Below, piece by piece: positions 34,300 to 45,078 of a DNA stretch of 64,000 nt. A model generated the notes under the pieces. The model saw only the letters and a list, made by a program, of their open reading frames with translations. It searched no databases and was not told where the DNA came from. Position 1 is the stretch's first letter; each line of letters opens with the position of its first letter. Both the position numbers and the translations under genes were made by a program. This DNA is from Ampullaceana balthica (lineage: Eukaryota; Mollusca; Gastropoda; Lymnaeidae). The stretch is from positions 2,516,978-2,580,977 of the forward strand of contig CALYLW010000014.1 in NCBI GenBank assembly GCA_944989445.1. Reading direction: 5' to 3'.

Positions 34300-35060
34300 A
34301 AAATATATAATTATTCGAGAACTGTGCTTGAAGCTTGATAGTCTGGCAACATCTTTCCTTTTGTTAAAACAGGACTAAATTAGGTAGCGATTTGTATCTC
34401 CCTGAACCCAAGGGCCGCAATCCACCAAAACAATGAAACAAAAAATAGACATTTTTTACAGAAAAATAATATCTTGAATAAATAACATTAAAATATAAAC
34501 ATTAAAAATGATATTTTTGCAGTTTTGATCACATTAAGTGTGAATGAGTCTGTAGCGGATCTATAGTCATTGTACATTTCAAAGAAAACAAATGTTCATC
34601 ACAGGAAGGAATGAAAAACAACAGTGCATTACATCAATAATGTCTATGTAGGAATTTGATCGTCTTTGAATAAGTTAGGTTGCAATACTTTTTAATAAAT
34701 TTTAAAAAAATAATAATTTTAAACGTGATAATTAAAAATAATAAATATCGTTACAAAAAGTGATGTAATTTGGAAGTGGTTTCATGTGGTTTTGATGTGT
34801 TACATTGTGTGGTGTTAATGTGGATACAATTGAAAAGTATACTCCTTGTCTTATAAATAATTTAAGACTTTGTTGACATCTAGGACTCTTTGAACCCAAA
34901 ATGGCCCCAAAATTGTCTCAATGTATTGTCTGCTCAACTTTGAAAACATTGTACGCAATCACAGAAAATGTTGTTTAAGACGTGACATAAAGTGAAATAA
35001 TAAACACGAAAAGCTTTTTTTTTAAATTATGTTTTTATAAGTAATGGTTGTGTAAAACAT
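34300..35060. other. AT-rich intergenic stretch
   Basis: Nothing recognised. Confidence 0.4.
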
Positions 35061-35066
35061 TGATCA

Positions 35067-35200
35067 AAACGCATGACTGTTGTATAAGGTAGTATAACAA
35101 ACGCATGACTGTTGTATAAGGTAGTATAACAAACGCATGACTGTTGTATAAGGTAGTATAACAAACGCATGACTGTTGTATAAGGTAGTATAACAAATGC
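35067..35200. repeat. 32-bp minisatellite, 4 units
   Basis: Four almost perfect units containing CGCATGACTGTTGTATAAGG and TAGTATAACAAA. Confidence 0.97.
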
Positions 35201-35553
35201 ATCAAAATATTATATACAAATTATAATAATTTTTAAACTATAATGAAAAAAAATATGGTTGTTAGCTAAAAAGCTGTACAAAATGTATATATTTTTAATA
35301 GCAGGGCAGAACTGCGTAATAGTCTTCGATATAACATCGAGTTAGAGCTTGCTTTATAAACAGATACAGATTATCATCCATTCTGAAAATATTGTGTTTG
35401 AAGACTTGAGCGCTTTATTTCCTAGACATCTGTAAGTTCTCACGACCCATTCGTGAATAAGTCTTGACGCGAGAATAAATAATTGTTTTTAGAAACAACA
35501 AAAAACAAATTGATATTAAGACGATATATAAGAAATCGCGGTGACGACGTAGC

Positions 35554-35735
35554 TCATCCCAAGAGAGGCGCTGTTGGAAAGTTGCTTGGCATTTTGGGTA
35601 TGAGGACCGAGTTCTTCATCCCCGTGTACTTGTGGGGTGTGTGTCGGCTGCTGACAGACGGACCAATCGAATGGGCGCAACGCTTGGGGATGTAGGTGGC
35701 GTTGTAAGCCATCGGACCAGGGCTGTCGGAGAGCT
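35554..35735 (-). CDS. SHIPPO-like gene, terminal exon
   Basis: Acceptor ATTTCAG/AGC on the minus strand at 35735, with a pyrimidine tract just upstream. Phase 1 joins the preceding exon as a Glu codon. Reads SDSPGPMAYNATYIPKR and, after a Ser/Thr-rich stretch, GMKNSVLIPKMPSNFPTAP and a stop. The plus-strand frame at 35483-35695 is its shadow. Confidence 0.62.
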
Positions 35736-36584
35736 CTGAAATGATTTTTAAAATACACGAACATATAACAGAGGGCGATCGATTGCTTTGGTTGATGTAG
35801 TTTAAAATTAAGGGCACATTTGTGTCTCTGATAATTATAGGAAAGCATGACAAACAGCACGGCGGCAAAGACAGTGTTTAGGCAGACAACCCGAGAGGTG
35901 GAAGGCAGACAGGTCGACTGGCAATGAGATGGAAGGATACTGTATGAGAAAGACCTACAGCTCCTGGGTGTTCGGACGTGGAGGCGAAAGGCCACCGATG
36001 TGTCGGAATGAAGGAGAGCATGCCAAAGATGGGCTGTAGCGCCAAAGACGATGATGATGAAGGAATCGTGTATGAAGATCACGTGATTCGAGAGATGTGA
36101 TACAGTGTGGTGTATCATTAGTTGCACAGAGAGAAATACAAATCAGCCCAGCGCCTCCTCCCATCCCCTCCCCCTATTTTTAACACCAAAAAAAAACTGT
36201 TTAACTGAAGCAAGGGAAACAACTTTGTAAAATCTAATACTTCTTTAAAATAATGAATTATCTTTCTTGACAAGTTTCTCAATTTTTAAATATTTTTTTA
36301 AAAGTTTCTTTTCATTATTTATTACTCATGAAGGCCTGAAATACCTCCAACATACGCATTAAATATAAGAATGGGAATAAGAGAGCTACCTTAACATAGA
36401 AATATAGAGTCAGTGAGAGTCAGCGAGAGACGTAGGGAAAGAGGAGGGTAGACAGAGAACAGACAAATTAAATACATTTTCCCACCTGGTTTGAGCGTGG
36501 ATTTTCCAGCTATCGTTTTCCCGACGGATTTGTTCATAAAGTCATACCTGACGTCATAGCACTGCGGGCCAGGGCTGTCCTCAT
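35554..36584 (-). CDS. SHIPPO/PG-rich-repeat protein, ODF3/CIMAP-like (last two exons, partial)
   Basis: Two minus-strand exons join in frame: 36584-36486 (99 nt, phase 1 at both ends) and 35735-35554 (to the stop). Each starts with the same motif, DEDSPGPQCY and ELSDSPGPMAY, matching the S-x-P-G-P-x-x-Y SHIPPO repeat of sperm-tail and ciliary microtubule proteins such as ODF3/CIMAP. The second repeat continues IPKRCAHSIGPSVSSRH and the protein ends PTAPLLG. One repeat per exon, with phase-1 junctions, is a sensible architecture. Family members bind axonemal or outer dense fibre structures. Upstream exons, which lie at higher coordinates, were not found, so the protein is partial. It could also be a pseudogene, but both exons are undamaged. 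Confidence 0.65.
36486..36584 (-). CDS. SHIPPO-like gene, penultimate exon
   Basis: Minus-strand acceptor ATGTTCAG/ATG at 36584; donor CCAG/GTGGGA after 36486. Encodes one repeat, EDSPGPQCYDVRYDFMNKSV followed by GKTIAGKSTLKP. Phases at both ends are 1, consistent with the terminal exon. The upstream partner is unknown. Confidence 0.62.
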
Positions 36585-36664
36585 CTGAACATGATGAAAA
36601 AAATGTTATAGAGGTATTGAACGAATTTGTACCATTGTATAGCCCTTCAATCGGTGAACAAAAA

Positions 36665-36962
36665 CAGTGCTCCTCAAACTTTTTAGTTTTGCGGACCGGC
36701 ATGAATTTTTCCATTGCTCCAGGGACTGGCTCAAAATTTTACATGTACTGACGTTGTAACGAAATGTAATTGATTTTATTTTATATGTGTCATTGTATGT
36801 GCTTAATGCCGAAAAAATGACATATTCTATTAGGTTAGTTTTAAATGTTGCAAATGGTGGATTATTATTAATTTCTGTCCTTTCTTAATAACTTCTACGG
36901 ACCGGTGGTGGATGGCCCACGGACCGGCACCTGTCAGCGGACCAACAATTTGAGAAGCACCG
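36665..36962. mobile_element. hAT-type MITE (298 bp), family of 19951-20137
   Basis: Ends CAGTGCTCCTCAAACTTTTT and, from the other strand, CGGTGCTTCTCAAATTG. The 8-bp flanks AACAAAAA (36657-36664) and AACTAAAA (36963-36970) differ at one base. Interior GCGGACCGG and GATGGCCCACGGACCGG as in the relative. Confidence 0.88.
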
Positions 36963-37412
36963 AACTAAAACACAAGCTTCTTTATAAGAGTCCGTTCTGT
37001 CTCTAGTGTGATATTGACGAGAAATGTTTCATTGTTAAATAATGTTTGATAGTTTATACAATTAAGGAAGGTGGTGTTTCATGTAGGAACCACAACATTC
37101 ATTAAAATCAATATTTCGAATCTGATCGCATAGAAATAACTTTAATAAAAAAATTTCCAAAGTGTATGTAGATTTTTTTATATATAAATAATAAAATAAA
37201 CATATTTTAAAAAAATTATTAAAAATAAAAACGTTATAAATTTTATTGTGAAAAATGTTTATGTAAAGTTGGTTTATTTTTTAAAAAAATGATTTAATTA
37301 CTGCACTCGGCCGTTAGATCAAACTTTCTCGCCTCGTATTATAACAATTAATTGGATGAAACAACACCTGAAACGAAACGAAGTATTTTCACGGCTGCTT
37401 TTCTAGGCCGTT

Positions 37413-37765
37413 ATGGTCACATCTACACAGCTATTTTACTGGACCATGTGGTCACATCTACACAGCTATTTTACTGGACCATGTGGTCACATCTATACAG
37501 CTATGTTACTGGACCAATTGGTCACATCTACACAGTTATTTTACTGGACCATGTGGTCACATCTACACAGCTATTTTACTGGACCATGTGGTCACATCTA
37601 CACAGCTATGTTACTGGACCAATTGGTCACATCTACACAGTTATTTTACTGGACCATGTGGTCACATCTACACAGTTATTTTACTGGACCATGTGGTCAC
37701 ATCTACACAGCTATGTTACTGGACCAATTGGTCACATCTACACAGTTATTTTACTGGACCATTTG
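37413..37765. repeat. 35-bp minisatellite, 10 units, with higher-order pattern
   Basis: Unit contains GGTCACATCTACACAGCTAT and TTTACTGGACCATGT. Three variants (A: CTATTTT..CATGT; B: CTATGTT..CAATT; C: TTATTTT..CATGT) run A A B C A B C C B C. The period is not a multiple of three and has no stops, so all three plus frames are open (95-172 codons) by chance. Confidence 0.97.
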
Positions 37766-37769
37766 AATA

Positions 37770-38450
37770 AGATTAAAATCTCCACATTCATTTTGATGGA
37801 AATGAAACCGATATTTCTGCAAGTATTTCACCGGTCCATTCGAAAGTGTACTAGAACCATATTTCCGTGACTTCTATACTGGGCCATTAAAACAATATGC
37901 ATAGCTATTTCATAAGACTATTAGAGCCATTTTTCCACAGCTATTTAACAAGATAATTAGAAATTCATTTCCATTGCTATTTCATTAAGATCATTAGCGC
38001 GCAATTTCCAATCTGGACCATTTCAGCCATATATCTGCAGCCTTTTTATTTTAAAATTAGAGTCATATCTCTACAGCTGAGAGTTCTGTTGATGTAGCCT
38101 AACAGCTTCACGGCTGTTATAGGAAGAACATTGTCTTGGCTAAAGAGATTATTTGAGACTTTCCCTCAATGAGATCCTCAACACTGATATCACTACAACA
38201 TTGTACGAAATAGTTCCAGCATCATCTGAGAAACTCTATTCGTCCATAATTACTAATAGTGGTAGAATTCACGGCAAGTAAGCATGTTACTTACAATTTG
38301 TCAACGACAGCAAGCATATGAATTAATTATGTATTTATAAATTTATTATTTATTATATATTTATTTATTTTTATATATTCATTTATTTATTATTTATTTA
38401 TTATTTTTATATATGTTTAATTGCTGATTGATAATTTTCAAATGTATGCA
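37770..38450. other. AT-rich intergenic stretch
   Basis: Degraded copies of the CACAGCTATTT motif continue to about 38080, showing the 35-bp array once extended further. Otherwise only ATTTATTT-rich sequence. Confidence 0.5.
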
Positions 38451-38454
38451 GTAT

Positions 38455-38705
38455 GGGACGCGGTGGTCGAGTGGCAGCGCGCTCGACTGGCGTACTGATG
38501 GTTACGGGTTCGAATCCATGTCAAGGCAAGGATTTGTTCCCGGGGCCTAGGGCGTCCCTGAGTCACCCAGCTCCGAATGCGTGGAACCCACAAAGCCGTG
38601 GCCTGTGAACGCTGCATCACTTGCCAACAGATCATCTGTCATGGTCTGTGGACTCAATTATCTTCTGCTTAGAAGGAGCGTCTTTTTTATTGATAAAGAT
38701 AAAAA
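38455..38705 (+). mobile_element. tRNA-derived SINE
   Basis: A box TGGTCGAGTGGC (38464-38475) and perfect B box GGTTCGAATCC (38507-38517), then a body with CCTGAGTCACCCAGCTCCG and GCCGTGGCCTGTGAACGC. The 3' hairpin tail is at 38651-38682, followed by an A-rich end with GATAAAGAT. Same family as 1580-1838. The head is SINE-associated and not a functional tRNA gene. Confidence 0.88.
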
Positions 38706-39414
38706 AAAAGCTCCTTTTCAATCACCTCCGAAATGTTCACTAAACGTTTTAATTCATATGGTTGCTGTCCTTGACAAATTGTAAGTAACTGGCTTCCATG
38801 CCAAGAATTCTTCAACAATTAGTAAATAACCAACAATATATATAATATAGCTGTTTAGTTTGGGAGCACCGGTACTGAGCGACTGTTCTTCACGAAGCGG
38901 CGGTGTTTCGTTTGGCTTGATTCCCCATGTTAAAAGTGCACAAATTACTTGGTGCTTTAATTGGTTTGGGATGAGCTGGCTGGCTGTCTATGTGCTCAAA
39001 CATTTTCCTATTTTGTTTTAAGAGTCGAGTATAAATAAAAAGTGCCTCTGATGGAGAAGGCATTCCCTAAATAACTAAATAACGTCTCAAGTGTAAAGGT
39101 AGATTCCAAAAGTCTCGTGCAAGGAGAAGGTAACCCTGCGGGGCTTCATTATAGGAGAAACAGTAAGTAGGCTGTTCTAAACAAGTAAGTAAGCTACTCA
39201 AAGCAATTTGCTCTCTCCACGGAAAGTATTTATTTTATTTCATTTTTATTTGGAGGGGGGGGGCTGCTCTAAAATTATTGTAATTATGTATTATTTTTAA
39301 ATATTTAAAAGTAAAATGTTTGATGGGGCAAAAGTTCGAAATTGAGACATTGCTCCCTTAATCCTCTTAAGTTTGATAATAGGGAGCAGTTCATCTTAAT
39401 TTTTTTATTAAAAT

Positions 39415-39749
39415 CGAGCAACAAAGCCCGCCCAAGGACGTTCCGCCACCGTTCGGTGGCATGTTGTAACTCCCCTCCAACAGCCGTCTCGACCGGCATA
39501 CATGTGCATCGCGTCAAAAATACTATTCATTATAGTTAAAATAAATAACTCGTAAAAAAGAGCTTTTGACTATAAATCCCAACGCGCATAACTCAAAATA
39601 AAGTCTAGGAAGAAATATTGCACCAAACATAACTCATTTTGAACGTCCGCGTAAACGTGTTCAATATGATTGGCTGTAGGAGTCATGTGTGTTTGAGGGA
39701 CCAATCGCTATCGATGACCGGACAGAACATTGCCTTTTATTATATAGGA
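39415..39749 (-). mobile_element. Helitron 5' end fragment, minus orientation
   Basis: Inverted copy of 33927-34290. On the minus strand it starts TCCTATATAATAAAAGGCAA at 39749 and runs down through ATGCGCGTTGGGATTTATAG to CCGAACGGTGGCGGAACGTC. Both copies are preceded by T on their own strand. Confidence 0.75.
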
Positions 39750-40769
39750 ATAGTGCATTCCAATGTTCCCTTTAATGTGTGTTGGTCCGTGTGAAAATAA
39801 CAAACTCGTGGCAAAAATGACACAGCATAAATTTTTGGTTCAAAATTTGTACACCACACAAACACAGACATTAATTTATCCTTGACAAAAGTTTGCTGCG
39901 CGGTAATTCTAAGCAGCTGCGTGGCTTCGGTCAAGATATATGCGCGGCCGCGCAGCCACGCAGCTTAAAGGGAACATTGGGGCATTCGTAAATAAGAGGT
40001 TTAGAACCTATCTTTCTTTATGAGCTGTAAGATACCGTGGCTGCTACGTGGGACAAAAAGAACGCGGGGAGTTTACAATTTTCTTTAAAAAATCGTTGTC
40101 TATATATTTGCTAAACAACGTTGTCACCTTTTCCCTGTCTTACAATGGGCTTCATATGAATTCTGTCAATGATCGAAAGGGGGGGAAACAAACAACAGTG
40201 ATAGCATTCATATAGGAACCACGAAAAAACACAATATTTTTTTTTGGGGGGGAGAGTAGCAGACCGAAATAACTACTAGTACGTGGTTTGATTTTTAATT
40301 TAACATGTTTAAAACTTTACAAAGCTGAGAGGTTAGAGGTTAGAGTTCATATTGGATACACCAAGCGCCAACGTTAATGTGTGCACAATGACGCCATGAT
40401 TGAGCCTGCTGATTTTTAACTTTAGAACATGATTAGACTTTATATTCCACTTATAGTGTTGGATTGGCAAGCTTTTTAACTTCAATTTTGTGTTTAATCT
40501 TAAATTTAAATCTCATTCTTCCCGCCTGGAAGTCTGGCGGGGAATTGGTCGCCTGATCAAACCAGTAAAACCAACACGCTATAAAATTTAAAACTGTCAT
40601 AAAAATGCAAGACTATACATGAACAATAGATGAGCGTAAAAAGCAATGATCCTCGGTATAGATTGAGCGAGTGTCTTAGAAAATATTTTTAACACGACAT
40701 GTTGAGAAATGGCGCACAGGCTTGAAATATTTTAATAGCCTTCAAATTTGTTACCCACTGCTTCCTAAA

Positions 40770-41505
40770 TGTGTTAGTGTTGCACTGGCTGTATGAGTGT
40801 TACACTGGTTCTGTGAGTGTTATACTGGCTCAACGAGTGTTGCACTGGCTCTATGAGTGTTACACTGGCTCTGTGAGTGTTACACTGGCTCTATGAGTGT
40901 TACACTGGCTCTACGAGTGTTACACTGGCTCTGTGAATGTTACACTGGCTCTATGAGTGTTACACTGGCTCTATGAGAGTTACACTGGCTCTATGAGAGT
41001 TACACTGGCTCTATGAGTGTTATACTGGCTCTATGAGAGTTACACTGGCTCTATGAGAGTTACACTGACTCTACGAGTGTTACACTGGCTCTATGAGAGT
41101 TACACTGGCTCTATGAGTGTTACACTGGCGCTATGAGAGTTACACTGGCTCAATGAGAGTTACACTGGCTCTATGAGTGTTACACTGGCTCTATGAGAGT
41201 TATACTGGCTCTATGAGAGTTACACTGACTCTATGAGAGTTACACTGGCTCTATGAGAGTTACACTGGCTCTATGAGTGTTACACTGGCTCTATGAGTGT
41301 TACACTGGCTCTGTGAGTGTTACAATGGCTCTATGAGTGTTACACTGGCTCTGTGAGTGTTACAATGGCTCTATGAGTGTTACACTGGCTCTACGAGTGT
41401 TACAATGGCTCTATGAGTGTTACACTGGCTCTATGAGCGTTGCACTGGCTCTATGTGTGTTACACTGGCTCTATGAGTGTTACACTGGCTCTATGAGGGT
41501 TTCCG
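40770..41505. repeat. 20-bp minisatellite, about 36 units
   Basis: Unit GAGTGTTACACTGGCTCTAT with GAGAGT, CTGTG and CTACG variants. The frame at 41337-41528 is a by-product. Confidence 0.97.
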
Positions 41506-44089
41506 TTAAGTCAGGTTACTATGTCTGATAACCCACACTAAACATCGGCTTGTATTTGTGTTTGCCACGTTTTTTTTTAAAAAGCCAACAAATCTCGTTT
41601 CGGCGAGTGATGGCTTGTCTAATCTATCACATATCTCATTAACTTTGTTGTGTTGTTGTGTTCCTTTTTTAACCGCGAAGAGCTGGATGCATTCTGACAC
41701 CAAAACAACAACAACAAAAAAGTTCTATTACTTACAACTGTCAAAGAACAAGTTACCAGCAGATAATACGAGATGCATTTTTTTCTTTGTCTACAAAAAA
41801 TATCTCGTTGTTTTGTTTTGTGTAAACGTCTTATGATCTATGCCTATATTCTATCTAATATATAAAGATGAAAGTTTGTGTGTTTGTTTGTTTGTGTGTT
41901 TGTTTGTTACCAATGGAAATCCACACCGTTGGACCCAGGATGCTGAAATTTTGCATGGGGCTCTCATTCGACCCTAGACAGGTCGTAGGCTATGTTTCAA
42001 CCCCAGGTGACCACCCCTAGGGTAAGGGGGCCCATAATCAGAAAATGTAGAGCCAAATAAAGACAAAATAAATTCTCATTTCGATATTGAACAGCTTCAT
42101 GCGGGCATTCAAAACGAGTTCATTTTGGTGCGTTATTTTTTACAATACTTTATTTTTAGCTGTGCGCTTTCAAAAATCTTTTATTGTCAAATTACGGTGC
42201 GCACCTTTTCGTGCACGCATCTAAAAGTGAGCAGTGTAATTTTATTATAATAACATTCATATTTGTTTTGGCCTTGCGGTACAAAACAGTGGCCTTTTAT
42301 ACAAATACTTTCTTGATAGTATAGATCTGTTTAACACTATTTCATTACATTTGTCACACGATGTATGGTATTTATTTTTAAATTAAGAGTTTTATTATGT
42401 TGTTTCTAATGACTCAAATTTTAATTTAAACAAATAAAAGAAATTGCCCAAGTCAAAAAAGCTTAATCGTAATTTAGAGGAACTATACGTTTGTTTTTCT
42501 TAAAATTTGATGCGTGTTCTATATTAATTTTTCTTGCTTATTTTACTTGCTCAATCCCTTAAATTTAATTATTAACGTAAATCATCAAGGAATATTACAT
42601 GCATATAAAAGCCTACGACCAATGCTGTGTTTTTTTTATTACATACGCTCTATAAATTTACAATTTAAACCTTTCTACCGGACTTATAAACATAAGCATA
42701 TTAAACTCAATACAAGTGAACCTATAAGCAATTAATTAAGTTGGGCGGCGAATTGAATATGCCATGGTCATTACGCTGTTGCGGAATAACAAAAGCCATT
42801 TTAAAAATAGATGTTTAGTCAAACATAGCATCTTTTTTTCCTATTTCGTAAATAATTTATTTATTTTGCAGAAACTAAATCTGTTGTTTGAAATATAATT
42901 TACAAACTATGATGTCCCATCGGGAAACATGGTCCAAAACATACTTGAATTCTTTTTTAAAATTATACCTATTACATAAAAGCCGTAAATTTAAATCGTA
43001 TAACATAGAGACAAATATAAAAAAAAGCATTATATATCATTTCCATATTAAAACACTAATAAATAAAGACTATCAAAAAGTATACAATTTATTTTTGGAG
43101 CAGTACTGCATTATAAGACTTCATTTTAAGCGCCCGCCTTTAAATTAACTTTAATTGACTAAAAATTGACTATAATTTGTTCACTTTTGTCCCTTTCTAC
43201 AAAACGGTCCATTTAGCGATGGATTCCAAAATCTTATATGTTGCTGTTTCACCAAGGGATACAATTCTTTTTTGATTCCCGTTTTGAGATAAGACATTAT
43301 ATTTTGTAAAAAAAAATTCCTGTTTTTGTTTCTGGAAATTAGATAAAGGGCGATTTTTACTAATTACTTTTAGTTCAGAGTTGAGTCGTGCTTAATTGTT
43401 TTTAGTATGATTCGTAAATTTTACAGACTTTTAGTCAAATGGGAAGTTGGACCATTAGTGAGAGGGGGCTTAGGCTTTTATTAGTATAGAAAAGGGGAGG
43501 GCACTAAATGAAGTTAATCAAGAGAAATACAAAAAAATAAGAAGAAAGTAAATCGTTGCATACACATACATACTTAACAAATAACTATTTGAATATTTTC
43601 AACAACATAATAAAACTTGCTCATTACTATAAACTTACTTATTAAAAATAAGAATCAATGATCTTGACATGCATATAAAGGCCTAGGACCTATGTTGTCA
43701 TTTCATGTTTACATAATTTTATGTTTACATAAGCTAAACAAATTAACTATTTAAACTTTAGCTAACGAACTTATTAAGAAAGTCATTAAACTTAACACAA
43801 GTGAACCTAAAGATCACTAATTCCGTGTAGTTAGAAGCATAAAACTCTGGGTGGTTGTTAAGTACACTTCCGTGGTGGTAACGAGCAAAAAAAATATTTA
43901 AATATCAATTTTCATATAGCCCATATAATGAAAAAAACGTCTTTGTGCCCCCGGCCCCCATGACTGAATTGCAACTTTTTTACGCAAATGATCGTCGTGA
44001 GAGGCTACTCAACAACTTCCCAAAGTTTCATGCTTCTACCTACACGCGAAGTTGGAGAATTCAATTAGTGATGAGTCAGTTTTTTATAT

Positions 44090-44240
44090 AAGAAAAAAAC
44101 TACATAGCCTATGACCTGTCCCGGGTCAAATGAGGGTCCCATGCAAAATTTCAGCACCTAGGTCCAACGGTGTGGCATTCTATGAGTAACAAAACAAACA
44201 AAAGAAACAAACAAACAAACTTTCATCTTTATATATTAGA
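44090..44240 (-). mobile_element. Inverted copy of the Helitron 5' end
   Basis: On the minus strand it begins TCTAATATATAAAGATGAAA at 44240, then a TTTG-rich run, CACACCGTTGGACC and TGCTGAAATTTTGCATGGGA. It mirrors 41854-42010. The opposite-strand 115-codon frame at 44180-44527 overlaps this repeat and is not a gene. Confidence 0.8.
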
Positions 44241-45078
44241 TGGGGTTTTCCCGCTTTGGGAATGTCAATGTTTGACTGTTGCACAGTGCGCACTATTTTG
44301 ACACATGCTTGGTGTGACGTAGTTTGGTGTGGGATGACGTCAATAGAGAGATATGCTAGAGGGACGATTTTGTAGCGGAGAGCACGCACAGTGTTGTTAT
44401 TATTTTGCCTTGAAGGATTTCTTTGTTCAATTAAAATATTGATTCTTCTGATGGTGTTTTTACTTATTGAGTTGAAGCCTTGTGAGTCATAAAAATCATT
44501 AGAACTTGACATTCTTAAGAAGAACAAATGAAATTAATCTCTTTAGAATGTGTTTTTTAAGATTTTACTATAACTAACCCTACCTAACCAAACTTGAAGT
44601 AGTAAACAAGTTTATATATTAGCTTATCTAATACCTTTCAGCCATTTAGTGGTGCTAATAGAATAAATTAAATTCATCTGTTCATTGATGTTAAGAAGGA
44701 TGAATTAAATACATATATTTATTGATCTTGTGAAGGTTAAATTAAATAAATCTCTTCTGAATATTTTTTTTTGGATCTTATAATCAATACAAAATATCAC
44801 TAAACAAATTATATATCCAAAACTTAAATTAACACTTCACCTGTTGTACAAATGTCTAAACACAATTGATGTGTCCGAATTAAACAAATAGTCATGGGGT
44901 AGCAAAATTTAAACTAATTTAATAATTTACTTATAAGTTACTTATTTATCTAAGTTACTTATAAGTTTATTGATGCTAAAAGGGGGGGGGGAACCTTCAG
45001 TATGGTATTTAAGAAGAAAGTTTTAACAAAGGGAAATACTTAAAAGCAGTTGTACACTAAAACAATATATAAGCTATT

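Noticed and set aside
35516..36127. 203-codon minus-strand frame
   Set aside because: It is in a different frame from the SHIPPO repeat exon and has no recognisable domain; the spliced SHIPPO frame explains the conserved-looking part.
38455..38530. Possible tRNA gene (good A and B boxes)
   Set aside because: The boxes belong to a SINE head: the same body and tail occur at 1580-1838, and no clean tRNA acceptor stem is seen.
44180..44527. 115-codon minus-strand frame next to the Helitron
   Set aside because: It overlaps the inverted Helitron 5' end and shows no protein motif.
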